Shown piece by piece: positions 1 through 12,544 of a stretch of 64,000 bases of DNA. The stretch is from assembly GCA_036346275.1 (NCBI GenBank), contig CM070711.1, positions 65,263,078 through 65,327,077 of the forward strand. Reading direction: 5' to 3'. The notes beneath the pieces are model-generated. The model saw only the letters and a list, made by a program, of their open reading frames with translations. It had not been told where the DNA came from and did no database searches. Within the stretch, counting starts at the first letter, position 1. Every line of letters begins with the position of its first letter. The translations under genes and the position numbers were made by a program. Source of the stretch: Otatea glauca. Taxonomy: Eukaryota; Streptophyta; Magnoliopsida; Poales; Poaceae.

Positions 1-1865
1 TTATTTCTCAATGCACTATTCACCGTTCTCGACTTCCTCCTAGAACGCTTGTAGAGGCGAGGCGCAATTTGACACGACGCCTCACCTTATAACCATCTAG
101 TAGTCCAGAAGGTTGCCCACTGCCCATCCCTAATGATAATTTTGGTGGCTGCCATGAAAAGTTGTTGGTCAACCATGTCACACGGAGTCGGCAGCCCAAT
201 CCACGGTCTTTCCGAGCTGGAGTACCTTAGCCACAGCCAGTGCAGTCTAAATGCTCGTGCAAACTTGTGTAGATCCAAACTTGAGAAAGTTGATGTGTGA
301 ATAATATGAGATGCATCGCCCATACAGGTCTTCTAGTGGTTATTTAATGATGATAACTCTTGGTAAGCAGTCATGGCTGACTCGATTAATTGATTTAGTG
401 GTGACTGGTGATCTAATAGATAATTTGTAATCGTCTCATGTTTTTGAGGGAAAAGAGACATTTTACATTCGTATGCTATTGTTAACTCTATCGATGTAGT
501 AGAGGATATGAAACACACACATTAACATCCGTAAACTTTGCATGAAGATAGCATGACACGTAAAGGGGCAGTTATTCTTGAGTTAGCAAGCTCTTGACGG
601 AGCAACACTTGCTTGGTAATTTAACAAGAGCTAGTGTGATACAAATCGAACTTGCATTTGGAATTTAGAAAGAATGAGGCTGTAATTATCAGTCATGCAC
701 ATCAACATTAGACAAAATACGAGTTGTTTTGCTTCCATTATGTGATAGACTTACTTGTCTAAGAAATGAAAAAAGGAAACCATATGCAAAAAGATGATTA
801 TTTAGATAAGATATCAAACAGACCACCCATGCAGCACATAAAACCTATCATGCAACCTGCATAATATAGCCCTCCACGCTCCCGCAGGCCATAGAGGCAC
901 ACTGATTATGTGAACTTCTTTTGTTACTTTTTCAAAAAAAGACTTATTGCAATTAACAGTTGAATTTTAGTAGTAAAATAAGTGTAACATATCAAATCAT
1001 GATTTTAGTAGCATGTGTATAACAATGAACTTGCTTTTGGCATGCATGTGGCTAGACATTTAAATTTATAGAACTTACATAACTGTTATGTAATGCTATA
1101 ATGAATATAATATTAAACATAATTTCTAATTATGTATTTATGCCACTAATAAACATAAAAGGGAATGATTGAGATGCTTGTTTGTCTATTATTAGTTCAT
1201 GAAAAGTAAATGACATAGCCTATGAATGTTAATTAAATATTTACGTAACTTGTTTGCACAATTATCATTTTATTTGTTATTATTATACAACGCAAATCAT
1301 TTTATTCATTGAAAATTACAAGGTTTAGATATGTTTTTTGAAGGGTGTAAATTTGGTGCTCTATGGCCACCGAAGACCAAACCTCCATTTACGAAAAATA
1401 CATGATACACTATTCCAATAAAACCCCCAAATATTCATGGATATAGTAATGCAATATTATGCATCCATGCAAAATATCAAAGTCCAGTTCATCCGTACCG
1501 TAGAGAACCAACAAAAGAAAAAGATAAGCAATACATGTTAATAGTGCAGTACTTGTCTATTTTGTTACTTTTTTTAATTTCATAGAGGGGTAACACCAAT
1601 TGAATTACATTATGACAAAGCTACAAGAAATCTAGGTCTCTTATGAAACATTATGGTTATATAAAGCAAGTGCTGAAAACAACACTAATTGCAGAAAATG
1701 TTTTATAGCATATCAGTATATTTTTAGTCTTAAAGAAGAATGATTCTGTATTGGATAAAAATCTCTGTGTAGTTGAGAATCCTACCTCTACTATATGTGG
1801 TGGAAATGGCACCTCCAGATTGTTTTGAGCCGGCTCGGCTCGCGGCTCGAACCGAACCACCAAAA
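1..1865. other. AT-rich intergenic DNA
   Basis: I see no supportable gene here on either strand. Open frames are short, lack splice context and have no recognisable domain. The composition is AT-rich with scattered homopolymers, as expected for plant intergenic sequence. Confidence 0.6.
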
Positions 1866-2180
1866 AAAATTTCGCTCGGGTCCTTTTTCGAAAAAAATTA
1901 CAGTTAGGTCATTTTTTGAAAAAAAAATTACGATTAGGTTTTTTTAAAAAAAGAATATATATTACGTTTAAGTCCTTTATGCGTTTTTAAGCATTGCGCT
2001 CAGGTCCTTTTACTGAAAATCAAAATTATGATTAGGTCCTTTTCAGGAAAAAAAATACGTTCGGGTCCTTTTTTTGGAAAAAAAATTATACATTGCATTT
2101 AGATCCTATTTGCATTGTTCTAGCATTACGTTTAAGCCCTTTTGCGGAAAACACAAAATTCTGTTTAGGTTATTTTCATG
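1866..2180. repeat. Degenerate short tandem repeat (ggtccttttt / aaaaaattac units)
   Basis: A loosely repeated unit of roughly 30-50 bases alternates 'aggtcctttt' with an A-run and 'ttacgttt'. About seven imperfect copies are visible, for example near 1876, 1908, 1970, 2011, 2034 and 2064. It looks like decayed satellite or MITE-internal sequence and has no coding potential. Confidence 0.5.
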
Positions 2181-2361
2181 TGTTTCCTCTATTTGCTCGT
2201 GTAGGGAGCGGCAGTCGCACGTTTTCTCGATTTGCTCGTGTGAGGAGCGACGTCCGCGACGTGGCATGCCACGTATAATTATCTAGTAGTATTATATGGG
2301 CCATCTGGTAGTATCTGAAACTATTCTCTACCGTGAGTTGTACGATATTAGTAATCACTAA

Positions 2362-2496
2362 TCATAGCGGGTATCCAAGCATGGAGCCCAGAAAAAGAAA
2401 GTACAGAAGTTCCATTATGTCCTCCACCGATGAAGGATGCTTCAGATCCAACTGTTCACCTGACCCCACACATTCAAAGCCCCCAGTTTGGTGATC
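2362..2496 (-). pseudogene. Possible terminal exon of an unrecognised protein
   Basis: On the minus strand a good acceptor (TATGCAG) at 2497-2499 is followed by a 44-codon phase-0 open stretch ending in TGA at 2362. The peptide has mixed, protein-like composition (starts DHQTGGFECVG, ends GSMLGYPL). I cannot name the family and found no convincing upstream exon, so this may be an orphan exon of a decayed gene or chance. Confidence 0.3.
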
Positions 2497-3097
2497 CTGC
2501 ATACAACAAAACACACTGTAGGTTAAACTATCTTATGGCCTTCAATACAATAGCATTTACAAACATAAAAATTACCCCTGCCATTTAGTGATATTGCAGC
2601 TTTAACCGCGAGTACAATAACATTGTGTTCCTCGGGTGACGATCTGGCTTAGTTTCCAACAGAAAATTTCAAGATGGATACAACTTTTTTCCTACTTTTT
2701 GCTTTGCCAGTGTAGGATCCAGATACATGTAAATGTTGTGCAGTTAAGAACAACCTCATTGCACCTTGGATTTTCTGCTCCAATAAATTGTAATATCCCA
2801 TATCTACTGTGCAGGTGATTCATCCATAGGAAAGAATCTATAAGGATTAAGGACTAGGTCATCTCAACATCATCCACTGAGAACTGATTGCTGAGCAAAG
2901 TAGGTCTTGTTTCCTTTTTTTCCTTCCAAACATAACCTGCTCTTGACAAGTGTCATTTTAACTCATAAGCCATGAGGGTTCTTCTGTCTGGTTTTAAGCT
3001 CTGGCATTTCTAACTTGGTTGGACTGTTAAGAATCTTATGGATTCTTTGATGGAGAATATAGGATACATTCTGTCAGTTCCGGAAATGGTCACTCAT

Positions 3098-3545
3098 AGT
3101 ACTTAAAAACAAACCTATTTTTCACCCTTCAACTCTAAAAACCGTTCATTTTTAACCTTAAACTCTTAAAGCTGGTGCAAAACATCCCGTAGCATAAAAC
3201 CAACACGGTATTGGCTGACATGGCACCTACGTGTGTGAAATTCACTTGCGTGGATGCCACATGGATGGCCATGATCTAATTGAGATTTGCTGACCCATCA
3301 ATGCATGAACACGTGGTTCTTTATTAGTGAAACATGTCCACGTAGGTGCCACATCAACCAATACTGTGGTGGTTGGCGAAGTGGGTATTTTGTACTAGTT
3401 TTGAGAGTTCGAGGGTGAGTGAATGGTTTTGGAGTTAATTGATATTTTTTGGACTTAGTCGAGAGTTGGGAGGTAAATGGACTTGTTTCTAGTATTTTTT
3501 TTTTAAAAAACAGAATACTTGTTTGTGGCGTTACCGCTATTTTGC
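3098..3545. repeat. Foldback MITE-like element
   Basis: The two arms are imperfect inverted copies. The left arm has the theme 'ttcacccttcaactc...aaccgttc' and the right arm reads the same theme on the other strand, with a 'tggcacctacgtgg'-type motif in both arms near the centre (about 3224 and 3338). No protein is encoded. Exact ends and target duplications are not clear. Confidence 0.45.
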
Positions 3546-4084
3546 ACATACAGGCCTACTGTCTACTCAAGGAACTTCAGATAATATCAAACTTTGGAAG
3601 GAGATCCTCAAATGAAGTCTTATAATCCTCTCCGGAACTGTCTGATCACCTTCAAGCCAGTATTTTTTATCACTCTTCCGGAGAATCCTCTCCGGAAATG
3701 ACCTTGAACTTGTTAGGTAAAGCTGCAGATTTTCTACTGAAAAAAAATCAGATTGGACTTTACCACAATTGTGTATCTCAGACCCCGAGAAATCCTGCAT
3801 GCAAAGTTCGATGGATGTCAGCCAGGTGCACATCAAAATGTCTGATAACAATATTTGAATCTAATTCATCATTCTCAGGCCATCCTGGCTATAAGTTCAT
3901 GCAGAATCCACTGGACTTAAGCTGAAGGATAAAATCGTGATGAAAAGTATTTTGGAAGGGGGTGAGGACGCCACATTTATTTTTCTTGGTTGTTGAAAGA
4001 AAGTTTTGTTAATTCGTGCTCTTGTCCTGTGCCTCCCTGATTATTGACGTACCGCTGGAATTGTAGCCAGGAGCCCAGGATGAC

Positions 4085-5071
4085 AAACGGTTAGTTAAGA
4101 TTTGCCAACCACTCCCCAATGCATGAATGTTGTTTTTTGTGCACTTCTACCGAACAACTCTTGGAATTATTTGGGCGAGACGAATTAATTCACAAATAAT
4201 TTTTGAAAAATCTCAAAAGCCTATTAAGTAAAAGGGAGATTAAAATAGAATAGTACCACATTGCTAGCGGAGGTAGATAAAGACCAATTTATAAGGGATT
4301 GTTCTCTCCACCATGCTAGAGCATGAGAAGAAGAGAATACAGGTGGCGCGCGTACGCGACGTGTGCGTGCGAATGGTGCAGCGAAATCGAATTCGATAGT
4401 TTGCATAGGCGCAATTCTCTTTTGCAGTTTTTGTAGCGTTATGCGGAATTAACTGCGCGCAGAATCCGTAACCGACTCGAATCGTGGAACGGATTTTACG
4501 CGGAATCCATAACCGACTCGTGCTCCACGATTTTCTCTCTATTATATATATACGCAGAACAGAGATCAGATCAATTCATCTCTCGAATCTTTTACCTTCC
4601 TTCAATACTACGTTGCCTCCGCCTTCTCTGTCCCTTCGTCGATGTGCGCCGACTGTTAGGAGAGTAGGTCTCCGAAACGTTCGTACTTGAGATCCTGCAC
4701 CAGGAGAGGACGAATCACGTTTTTGGGAAGCATCTTCACGCGACTAGTTGCTGTTTTTCTTCACCGATGTTCAGCTTCAACTACATCGCCTGCTGATCTT
4801 CATCGATATCTATTACCGATTCAGTCACATCTTCGTGTCATCTCAGTAACTCACGCAAACCGCACCTATATTCTGTTTATCTAATAATATGGATGAGATA
4901 AACATTACAATTGGTATATTGCTTGTGTCTAGTTTATTTGTTTCCTCGGTTCTATCTTCAATTATTATCATAACTTATTTTTGAAATAAATTCATCATTA
5001 ATATGCCTAATATTCCAACAACAACTGCATCATTTCCAGGTGTCACTTTCCTAGCAAGTGTGTGCAAGTGC
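4085..5071 (+). mobile_element. Fragment of a Ty1-copia-type LTR, leader and gag start
   Basis: A TATA-like stretch (tattatatatatac) near 4541 is followed by an LTR/leader-like region. At 5003 an ATG opens a gag-like N terminus beginning MPNIPTTTASFPG, a style I associate with copia gag. The reading frame is cut about 70 bases later, where the hAT element at 5080 starts. The rest of the element is not visible on the far side, so this is a truncated relic. Confidence 0.4.
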
Positions 5072-5684
5072 GTGCTGTGCAGGGATTCAAATTTCGTTTT
5101 GGATAAAATTTCGCCGACAACCGAAATCTAAAATTTTGGCAAAATCTCATTATTTCAGACAAAACTTAAAAAGCAAAATTCAAATCAGGAATTTTTGGAC
5201 CGAATTTCGAACGAAATATCCGAAATTTTGGCAAATTTTAACTGAATAAAAAATGATTCAAACGATGTCAAAAAAATTGAAATTTTTTTTGGAGGTTCCT
5301 GACACATCAATGATGTTTTCATAAAAATTCAGATGATTATCAAGTCTGAGGAAGTTTTAAAACTTCGAACATTGCTGCTATTATGATAAAACGCTGACTG
5401 GCAAGTTTGAACCGAATGAAAAATGTTTCAAACCACGTTAGAAAATTTTGAAATTTTTTGTGCATGGTTATGATGCATCACTAGAGGTGGAAAAAAACTC
5501 GAAACTCACGAGTTTAACGAGTACTCGGAAACTCGGCTCGGCTCGACTCGACTCGAACTCGTCCTTTAACAAGTCGAGTCGAGCTGGATTCTGAACTCAT
5601 TAAGGAAACGAGTTAAACGAGCGAGCTAACGAGCTTTTAAAAATACATTGTATATCTCTGTAACCCTAAGTCCTAACGCAGTAA

Positions 5685-7296
5685 CGCTGGCCCAGGCAAA
5701 GCTTCAGATCCAATTCGGCGATTCCCCTCCCCTCCCCTTCAACGCGCCGCCCCACCGCCCTGGGCACCTCCGGCTCGAGCTCTTGCTCCATATCCGCCAC
5801 CTCCTGCTCACCAACACGCTCCGCCGCGGCCACCCCGCCGCCTTCGCCCCTGCCCCGCGTCGTCGCCCTTGCTCCCCGCCCCTCCCGGCCGAGCTCTACC
5901 GCCAAATCCGAGCAGACCTCCGGCTCCTCCCCTCCGGCTGTCCCCAAGGTTAGCATTTCCAAACACATGCACATGCAGCAACTTGCTCATGATGGAGAGT
6001 TTCTGATGATTCGCAGAACTCATTGTTTCGTGCAGAAGATCAGATTTCATTTCTAGATTTCACTTCTCCTTCCTGTCCGCATATATAGAAGCAAATGGCT
6101 CTTAATTTGTATTAGGGGTAATTTATTCATTTTGTCATACTGTTAAGGTCAAAACGTAGCAAGAAATGAAGCAGCAATAAAAAGTGCACAACCATAAGGT
6201 TCATGAACAAGTTTCCAATAGAAATGGCATAACTATAATTTCATGAACAAGTTTGCAATAGAAATGGCATAACTATAAAACAGCATAGAAAATTATCATG
6301 AAAGGTCATGGAGAGCAATGGAGCCATTCATTCATGAATGCTACATTTCATGTTAATACCATCAAAAATACTTGCAATTAGGATTTAGGAGCAAGTATAC
6401 TATTGCTATGTTAAACTAAGACCACGATGTCTGCCTATAATGTTCACTATTCCCAAAAGCCATTCAAGATCCAGGATTTACTCAGCTGCCAGAAATGGTG
6501 TAAAGTTGGACACAGCATAGCGCATAGGCCTTAAACGATGTAGGAGAAGCATCACACAAGTAGAATGGTTTTGCTTATTTTGCTCCCTACATCACATATC
6601 CAAAATGTTTGTTAAAGGAAATTACATCTGTCATGCAGAATTCATTTAGGCTCATCTAAAGTTTCTAAACACCAAGAATAAATGAAAATAAATGCATATA
6701 GCCATAAGCATGGGTACTCAGCAAATTAACCATACCATAGAAGTGACTTGTTGTCAAAGATGGCAAATTTTTTTTGAATATACCTGCTAGCAGTGTCTCA
6801 TCAGAGTCCACTTTCAGTACTAGAGGTAGAGTTCTTGATGTTTATCGTAGTGCTCTGTGCCCATCAATAGTTGAGGCATTAGTATGTGTTTCTAGCTTCA
6901 TCCGAGGATCCAAAAATGACGACAAACCTCCAATGATAATGATATGGGTGTCCTCTTTCAGTCTTCCATATAACTTTGTTAAATATTGCGTCTAACTTAA
7001 ATACCATTTTCATTTGCAGAAAGATGACATACTCAGCGCTCTTGCAATTTGCTGGGCTATAGAGGCCTTTGGAATGATACATGTTTTAGGTCTGTTATAA
7101 TTTTAAAAATGTCTAAAACCAATCCCAGCTACCTGGCGGTTCTTTCCTACCAAAGCAGCATTTTTTACCTAACAATCATCTTCTCTTGATTGCAGGTTCT
7201 CAATCAGGTGGCAGCAGTGTCAGTCCTCGTACTATCTTAGCCGGTTTCCCAGGGTTGATGAGTTTGTTCCTAGTTTTGTGGTCTGTATTAGCATAA
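5685..7296 (+). pseudogene. Captured three-exon gene with plastid-transit-like N terminus, start codon not found
   Basis: Three exon-like blocks join in frame: 5685-5948 (donor AAG|GTTAGC), 7020-7089 (acceptor TTTGCAG, donor TAG|GTCTG) and 7196-7296 (acceptor ATTGCAG, stop TAA). Exon 1 encodes about 88 residues rich in Ser, Ala, Pro, Thr and Arg with almost no acidic residues, like a chloroplast transit peptide. Exons 2-3 encode about 56 residues including DDILSALAICWAIEAFGM and a hydrophobic C terminus (LMSLFLVLWSVLA). No in-frame ATG is present in exon 1, where a stop lies just upstream at 5682. I do not recognise the family. The whole unit lies inside the hAT at 5482-7720, so it is probably a transduplicated host gene missing its beginning. 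Confidence 0.5.
6201..6278. repeat. 40-bp tandem duplication
   Basis: A unit beginning tcatgaacaagttt and ending cataactataa occurs twice (6201-6238 and 6241-6278), differing at one base. It lies in the first intron of the captured gene. Confidence 0.85.
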
Positions 7297-8867
7297 GAAT
7301 TCAACATGCTAGAGATATTTTTACTTATCCTATATTAGATGATTTGCACCTATGATGATCTTTGTTGGCGATGTAATCACTGTGTATTTCATCAGCATTT
7401 GTTTTTACTATGTATTGGTGTCAGTCAGTATTGCACCAGTATATTTTATTTGGACTTTGTGTTGTACTTGAGCAAAACAAACACACTTCATGCTGTTATT
7501 TAGACTTATTAGCATCATGCTGTTAGTTATATTTAGGCTTTCAAATCTTTCCAATGCATGCTCTGTTGCTTACATTTGTAACGAGCTTAACGAGCCAACT
7601 CGAGTTTTTAATGAGTCGAGCCGAGTTGAGCTTTCAGCTCGTTAAGAAAACGAGTCAAGTCGAATTGACTCGTTAACTTAATGAGTTAAACAAGTCGAGT
7701 TGACTCGATATCCACCCCTATGCATCACTGATGTTCTCATAAAATTTTCAGAAGATGATCAAGCATCATGAATTTTTGAAAATTCGAACGGTGCTACAGT
7801 GTTGTTAAAAGGCTTACCCGCAAACTTGAACAAAATGAAAAATGGTTCAAATCACGTTAGAAAATTTTGAAAATTTGTTTGAATGGTCCTATGTAACATT
7901 AATGTTTATATAAAATTTTAAGATGATGATCATGCTTAAATTGTTTTAAAAAATTCTGATAGTGCTACGTCCTGATAAAAGTCTGATGATAAATACATAG
8001 ATTTGCTTTAGCAATCAAAAAAGGTTTAATTTTTTTGAAAATTTTACAGAAGGGTGATAAGGAAATTCTTAAGATCTTATCAAAATTTTGAATCGGATCA
8101 CACTCTAGTGAATTTATAAAATTCTTACAAGGCACAATACCATTTATGTTCTTTCTTTTTTTGGTTTCTGAAATATAATATAACAAATGAAGTTCAGTGC
8201 TTACATAGATTTGGTTGACCAACCAAAAAGCGTTTAATTTTTTTGAAAATTTTATAGAATGGTACTGAGGAAATTTTTAATCTCTCTTAAAATTTTAGAT
8301 CATGATCACACTCAAGAAAATTTATAAAATTCTGACAAGGTTACTGTCCCAATTATGTTCATTATGTTTTTTATTTTTTAAAGATAAAAAATGAAGTTAA
8401 ATTATTTTTTAAATTTTTTGTATGATCCTACACTACTAAAGATAGTACCATAAAATTTTCAGATCATTATCAAGTTTGTACAATATTATAAAAATCTGAC
8501 AATGTTTCTGCTAAAATTTTAAAATGTCTCAAAAATCGGTTTTTCAACAAATTTTCATAGAAGATGACTTTCTTAAGTGTTATTGGGCCAAATTCGGCCA
8601 TTAAAAGGCAAAAACTGGCCAAAAATCCCGAAATTTCGGCCGGTTTTGGCGAAATTTCAGTGGATACTGTAGCAATTTTTAAAAAATCGAATTTTTTTTA
8701 CCCACCGATAGTTTGAATTCCGTGGTGTCCCGAAATCCAAAATTTCGGCGAAATTTGTATCCCTGTGTTGTGACGAATTAATGAGTTAGGATTTATTTTT
8801 GCTTCTACCTGGGTCAAGTTGCCTCTGTTCCATCTATTGTTAATAACTTTGGTGATTAGAATGCAAC

Positions 8868-9186
8868 AAATCCATTTTACAACCTTTAACTTTTGGTTGA
8901 GTCCGAAATCATCTTGAAACTACAAAACTGTCACTTTACAGCCTTAAACTACCAAAACCAGTCCACTTAACACCCTACAGCCAATCCAACCCTGTTTCTA
9001 GCTGATGTGGTGGCGGTTGAGTTCACGTCAACAAAATGGACATGTAAGCAGCAGACAAACTAGCAGCAGATGATCTGGTTTTGATACGTCAAAATTGTGT
9101 TTTAGACGGTTTTTAAAGTTGCAGGTTGAGAAACAGACTCCGACGACAACCACAGTTTAAGATTGGAAACTAGACTTTTCCCAATC
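8868..9186. repeat. Foldback MITE-like element
   Basis: The left part (acaaaactgtcactttac, aaactaccaaaaccagtcc) and the right part (gacggtttttaaagttgcagg, ggaaactagacttttccc) are imperfect inverted versions of each other. The sequence style ('value / amount' of small open A-C rich motifs around a dyad) matches the element at 3098-3545 but is not a close copy. No ORF. Confidence 0.4.
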
Positions 9187-12100
9187 AGTATATTGACTAT
9201 ATTCAGAATTGTGGCATTTAAGGTTTTACGATATACTGCCCATTACCTGTTTGACACCTCAATTGTACAGTAATTTTACAATTCGAATTCTGGTAATTTT
9301 ACAAGCAGATTTTTAACACAAGATAATTACAGGACCGACCTGCTGAATTGTCCGATTAAACCAGTCTGCTGTCTCCGTCATGTTTTCCCAACATTTGTTG
9401 GCAACGCACCCAAGTTAAACTTAAATGTGTGCTTGTACAGGTATCCATGCTGACGTGTGGGCCTGCTGGGAAGTCATCTTATTCGTCACTAACTCACTGT
9501 CAATGTAAGGACAAACAGCCTCCCCCTATGTACACATGCAACAGAGATACCACTATACATTGAAAGGTTTCTCCTCTGGAAAATGTAATCCTGTCCTGTC
9601 TTACAAGGCTTAAATAAGTGCTTCTTGGAGTTAGTGGTTAGTTGGGGCCCATGCATTTGTGGGTGATTTTTTAGCTGATGCAAAGTGACCGTTTATTAGC
9701 TCAGCTGATATTACTATAGATTTTTGCTTGAATGTTAGGGATGGTGTTGGCTGCATACCATAGATTTCGTGCGCATTTACTCCTGAAACTGCTTTAAATT
9801 GGGTGCAAATGTGTGGAACTTCTAGGCAGGACATTTCTTCAATTAGCAGTTAGGCACTATCGATATGCATTTGTTAACTGATAGGTGGAGGGGGGAATCA
9901 GCGAGAGAGGTAGTAGTTCATCACTGTGCTCAACATGAAGACACTTTTCATTATGCATGCAGGTTTCAAGTTCTTGAGCTTGAAGCTATCCAAGTCTCCA
10001 ATGCTGGGATGTGGCAATACGAACAGAGAAATTAAGTCAGAACAGCGCCCAAACCGAACCATGTTATATGTTTCATGCATTTAATCATCACTGCAGCTCG
10101 ATCCAGCGTTAAAAACTGCTTGCGAAGACTGTCGCGGTGTCATTATCCCTATACAGAGTCGATATCATATCTTTACCTATATTTGAGGCAAAGGTGCTCA
10201 CCAAACCAGTGTATTTATTGTGAGATTTGATCCCCTCTGGTCATGGCACCCAAACAAACAAGAGTCTGCTAGATTTTTCTTTCAATACTACAACATGTAG
10301 AATTTGGGCTCATCAACGACGTGCTAAGTAGGCCAGGCGGAGCTAGGCAGCTAGCTATGAATTATTCGTGGAGCAAGATTTGTTACGTGCTGAACAGGAT
10401 GTATGATCTAAAGGATGTTGGTCGCCGAGAAAACCGATGAGGGTCGCACAATCTTGTGCACTACTGACTGGTGCACTTGCTGCCATGAGGCCAACAAGAC
10501 CGGTTCGTAGGTTACGATCAAACCATCCGTAAGTCTTCCGAAAACAAAAAAGATCATGCTTCACTAGATCTTTCGTTCCATGTCAACGTAGAATTAGATG
10601 ATCTCCCAGAAAAATATGCTGGCGATCGATATATACTTAGCAAAAATGAAAAAAGAAAAAAAGAATGCAGCGCATTCATGTTTGCACGATCAGCTTTGTC
10701 AACCCAGGCCCTGCAAATACAGCGATTTGTGCCTCTGTCCAAGCCACTTAACAGCAGATGATCCCCAAATCGCGTAATTCGGTATAGCGCGCAGTGCTGT
10801 TGCTGGGATCAATCATACTGTTGGCTAGGTCCAGGTCTACTCCACATTATTCCGCGGCAGAAGCCCGAGCCGGAGCTTGACCAAACACGACCTTATTATC
10901 CAACCCGGCCGGCCGCGTAAGACTCTGGCCGTAGACGCATATCAAGTTTATGAACCCTATCCTATCGAGTCTATGACCACCCATATTTACGACCAAGCAT
11001 TACATCACTGAATGGACGTGCCAACAAGAGAGTGATCTCTGACTGCTCCTGCATGGAAACGAAGCGGCGCAGGAGAACAGGGCGCCTGCATGTACCTACA
11101 AGGCTACAACCGCGAGTAAAGCACCGCCCTGGTAGGTTTGCTAGCTCGATCTTCGCTTAATTCCGATAGATCGATTACCCCCCTTGATGTCATGTGCGCC
11201 GGTAGCTTCGCGCGGCGCAATATGCAGGCCAGCTCGGCGGGCGGGGGGGAGTGCTTCGCGCTGCCGCAACGCAGGCTAGCGCGTAAAAGAAATGATTTCG
11301 GGGATGTACTGTCGGTGCTGGCACTTGAAGGCGCTCACGTTCCCTCTTCCTACCGCCATTAATGGAGGTGCCTATCTACGTACCCCATGACGTGCTTTAA
11401 TCTTGCTTTTTTTGGTCCAAAGGGAAAGAAGAAAGAAACTGCCGTGCATTATCTCACGCTCGCAGCTAGCCGCCAGGGGGTGTGATGTGACTAAAGTTGT
11501 TGGAATTATTCACTTGATGAGTTTACCGCGCGCTGAAGTATAACGTTCTTTCTTGTCTCGACAGCTTAACGCTTTCTTCTCGATTGCTCAGCTTGCTCGA
11601 TGTGCATGCATGGCAAACACGTTTCGGCTTCAGATTCGATCTTTCACAAGCTAGATTGTGCAGAATTGGACGGGATTAATTCGGCTTTCCCTTATGATCA
11701 GGAAGCTGCTTAATTAATTTACACTTAATTTGTTCCAGGAGCTTAGTAATCTCGACAAAATTGGAGCTAAACCAAAGGCGCGGACACACAGGGCTTGCAC
11801 GAAATGCAGGTTCGACGGTACTAGAAAAGAAATGACTTTGCTGGCCCATACCAAAAATGCTCTCCTTTGCCTGTCCTATCCTGCAAAGAAATAAAGCCAG
11901 CAGCATGGTAAAAACTGTTAGTAGCACAGTGACCAATCATGCCACGCGGATACCCACACCGAATCGGCAAACTGTTACAAGCTCCGCCCTACTCACGGTG
12001 CGGAACCTTACTATTGTCGTTGTAAAACTTTTACAACGTACTGCTCATGTACGCAGTGGTGTCAGTGCATGCAGCGATAACAAAACGTACTTTCACTGAG

Positions 12101-12400
12101 CGCGTTGGCCGCGGCCGGGCGAACCCTTAAATTAATGAACTAGTAAGGTCCAATACATCCGTCCATCTAAGATGCAGGCCAGTGATTAAACTTCACTGCA
12201 GCAGCTAGCTTCTTGACCAGTAACTTGAGACTTGACCACATCATGCTGCATGCACGCATGCACGTCGTCGCAAATTTAGGCAAACGACACGGCCGGCCAC
12301 GTTCGTTACTGCAATTCAATGCACGGCTTCCGAAAAGCTTAGCCCCTTCCCAACTCAACACAGTGGTGGTACGTACTGCTGTGCTACTGCACACTGCCCC
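9187..12400. other. Intergenic region upstream of the GDSL gene
   Basis: No gene can be supported. Open frames here are short, do not join through splice sites and have no family resemblance. The last 400 bases before the gene become richer in short palindromes such as gcatgcatgcac-type motifs, as is common in grass promoters. Confidence 0.55.
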
Positions 12401-12407
12401 TGCGCCT

Positions 12408-12421
12408 TTATATATATATAC
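12408..12421 (+). promoter_or_regulatory. Likely TATA box of the GDSL gene
   Basis: The string ttatatatatata lies about 125 bases before the start codon at 12545. Transcription would be expected to start near 12440, giving a 5' UTR of about 100 bases and leaving out the upstream ATG at 12424. Confidence 0.6.
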
Positions 12422-12544
12422 TCATGCGTGAGGCTGGTGCTCTGCAGCTCGCCGTTCGTCCATACATCTCCTTTCTCCGTCTCTTCGATCTCCTGTGCAG
12501 CAACGAGCTACTACGTGCCTCTCTTGATTTAGAAGCTGGCTGCC

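Larger units (their letters stand above)
5482..7720. mobile_element. Nested hAT element carrying a captured gene
   Basis: The element starts tagaggtgga and ends tccaccccta (inverted), with perfect 8-bp target duplications tgcatcac at 5474-5481 and 7721-7728. Subterminal regions are packed with 'aacgag/actcg' motifs on both sides (about 5500-5640 and 7578-7700). It has no transposase. The interior holds the exon-intron gene copy described at 5685-7296, so it behaves like a gene-capturing ('Pack'-type) hAT. It inserted into the older hAT at 5080-8764. Confidence 0.82.
5080..8764. mobile_element. hAT-type DNA transposon, non-autonomous, family A (copy 1)
   Basis: The termini are inverted copies: the left starts cagggattcaaatttcg and the right, read in reverse, starts agggatacaaatttcg. 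Both ends are rich in 'aaatttcgg' motifs. The flanks carry an 8-bp near-duplication, gtgctgtg (5072-5079) and gtgttgtg (8765-8772), the size expected for hAT. The interior is AT-rich with no transposase. Its sequence is recognisably related to the elements at 41187-42708 and 37721-38712. A second hAT (5482-7720) is inserted inside; without it this element is about 1.44 kb. Confidence 0.72.

Noticed and set aside
5666..6050. Antisense Gly/Arg/Glu-rich frames over the captured gene
   Set aside because: They lack splice context and mirror the C-rich transit-peptide-like exon on the plus strand.
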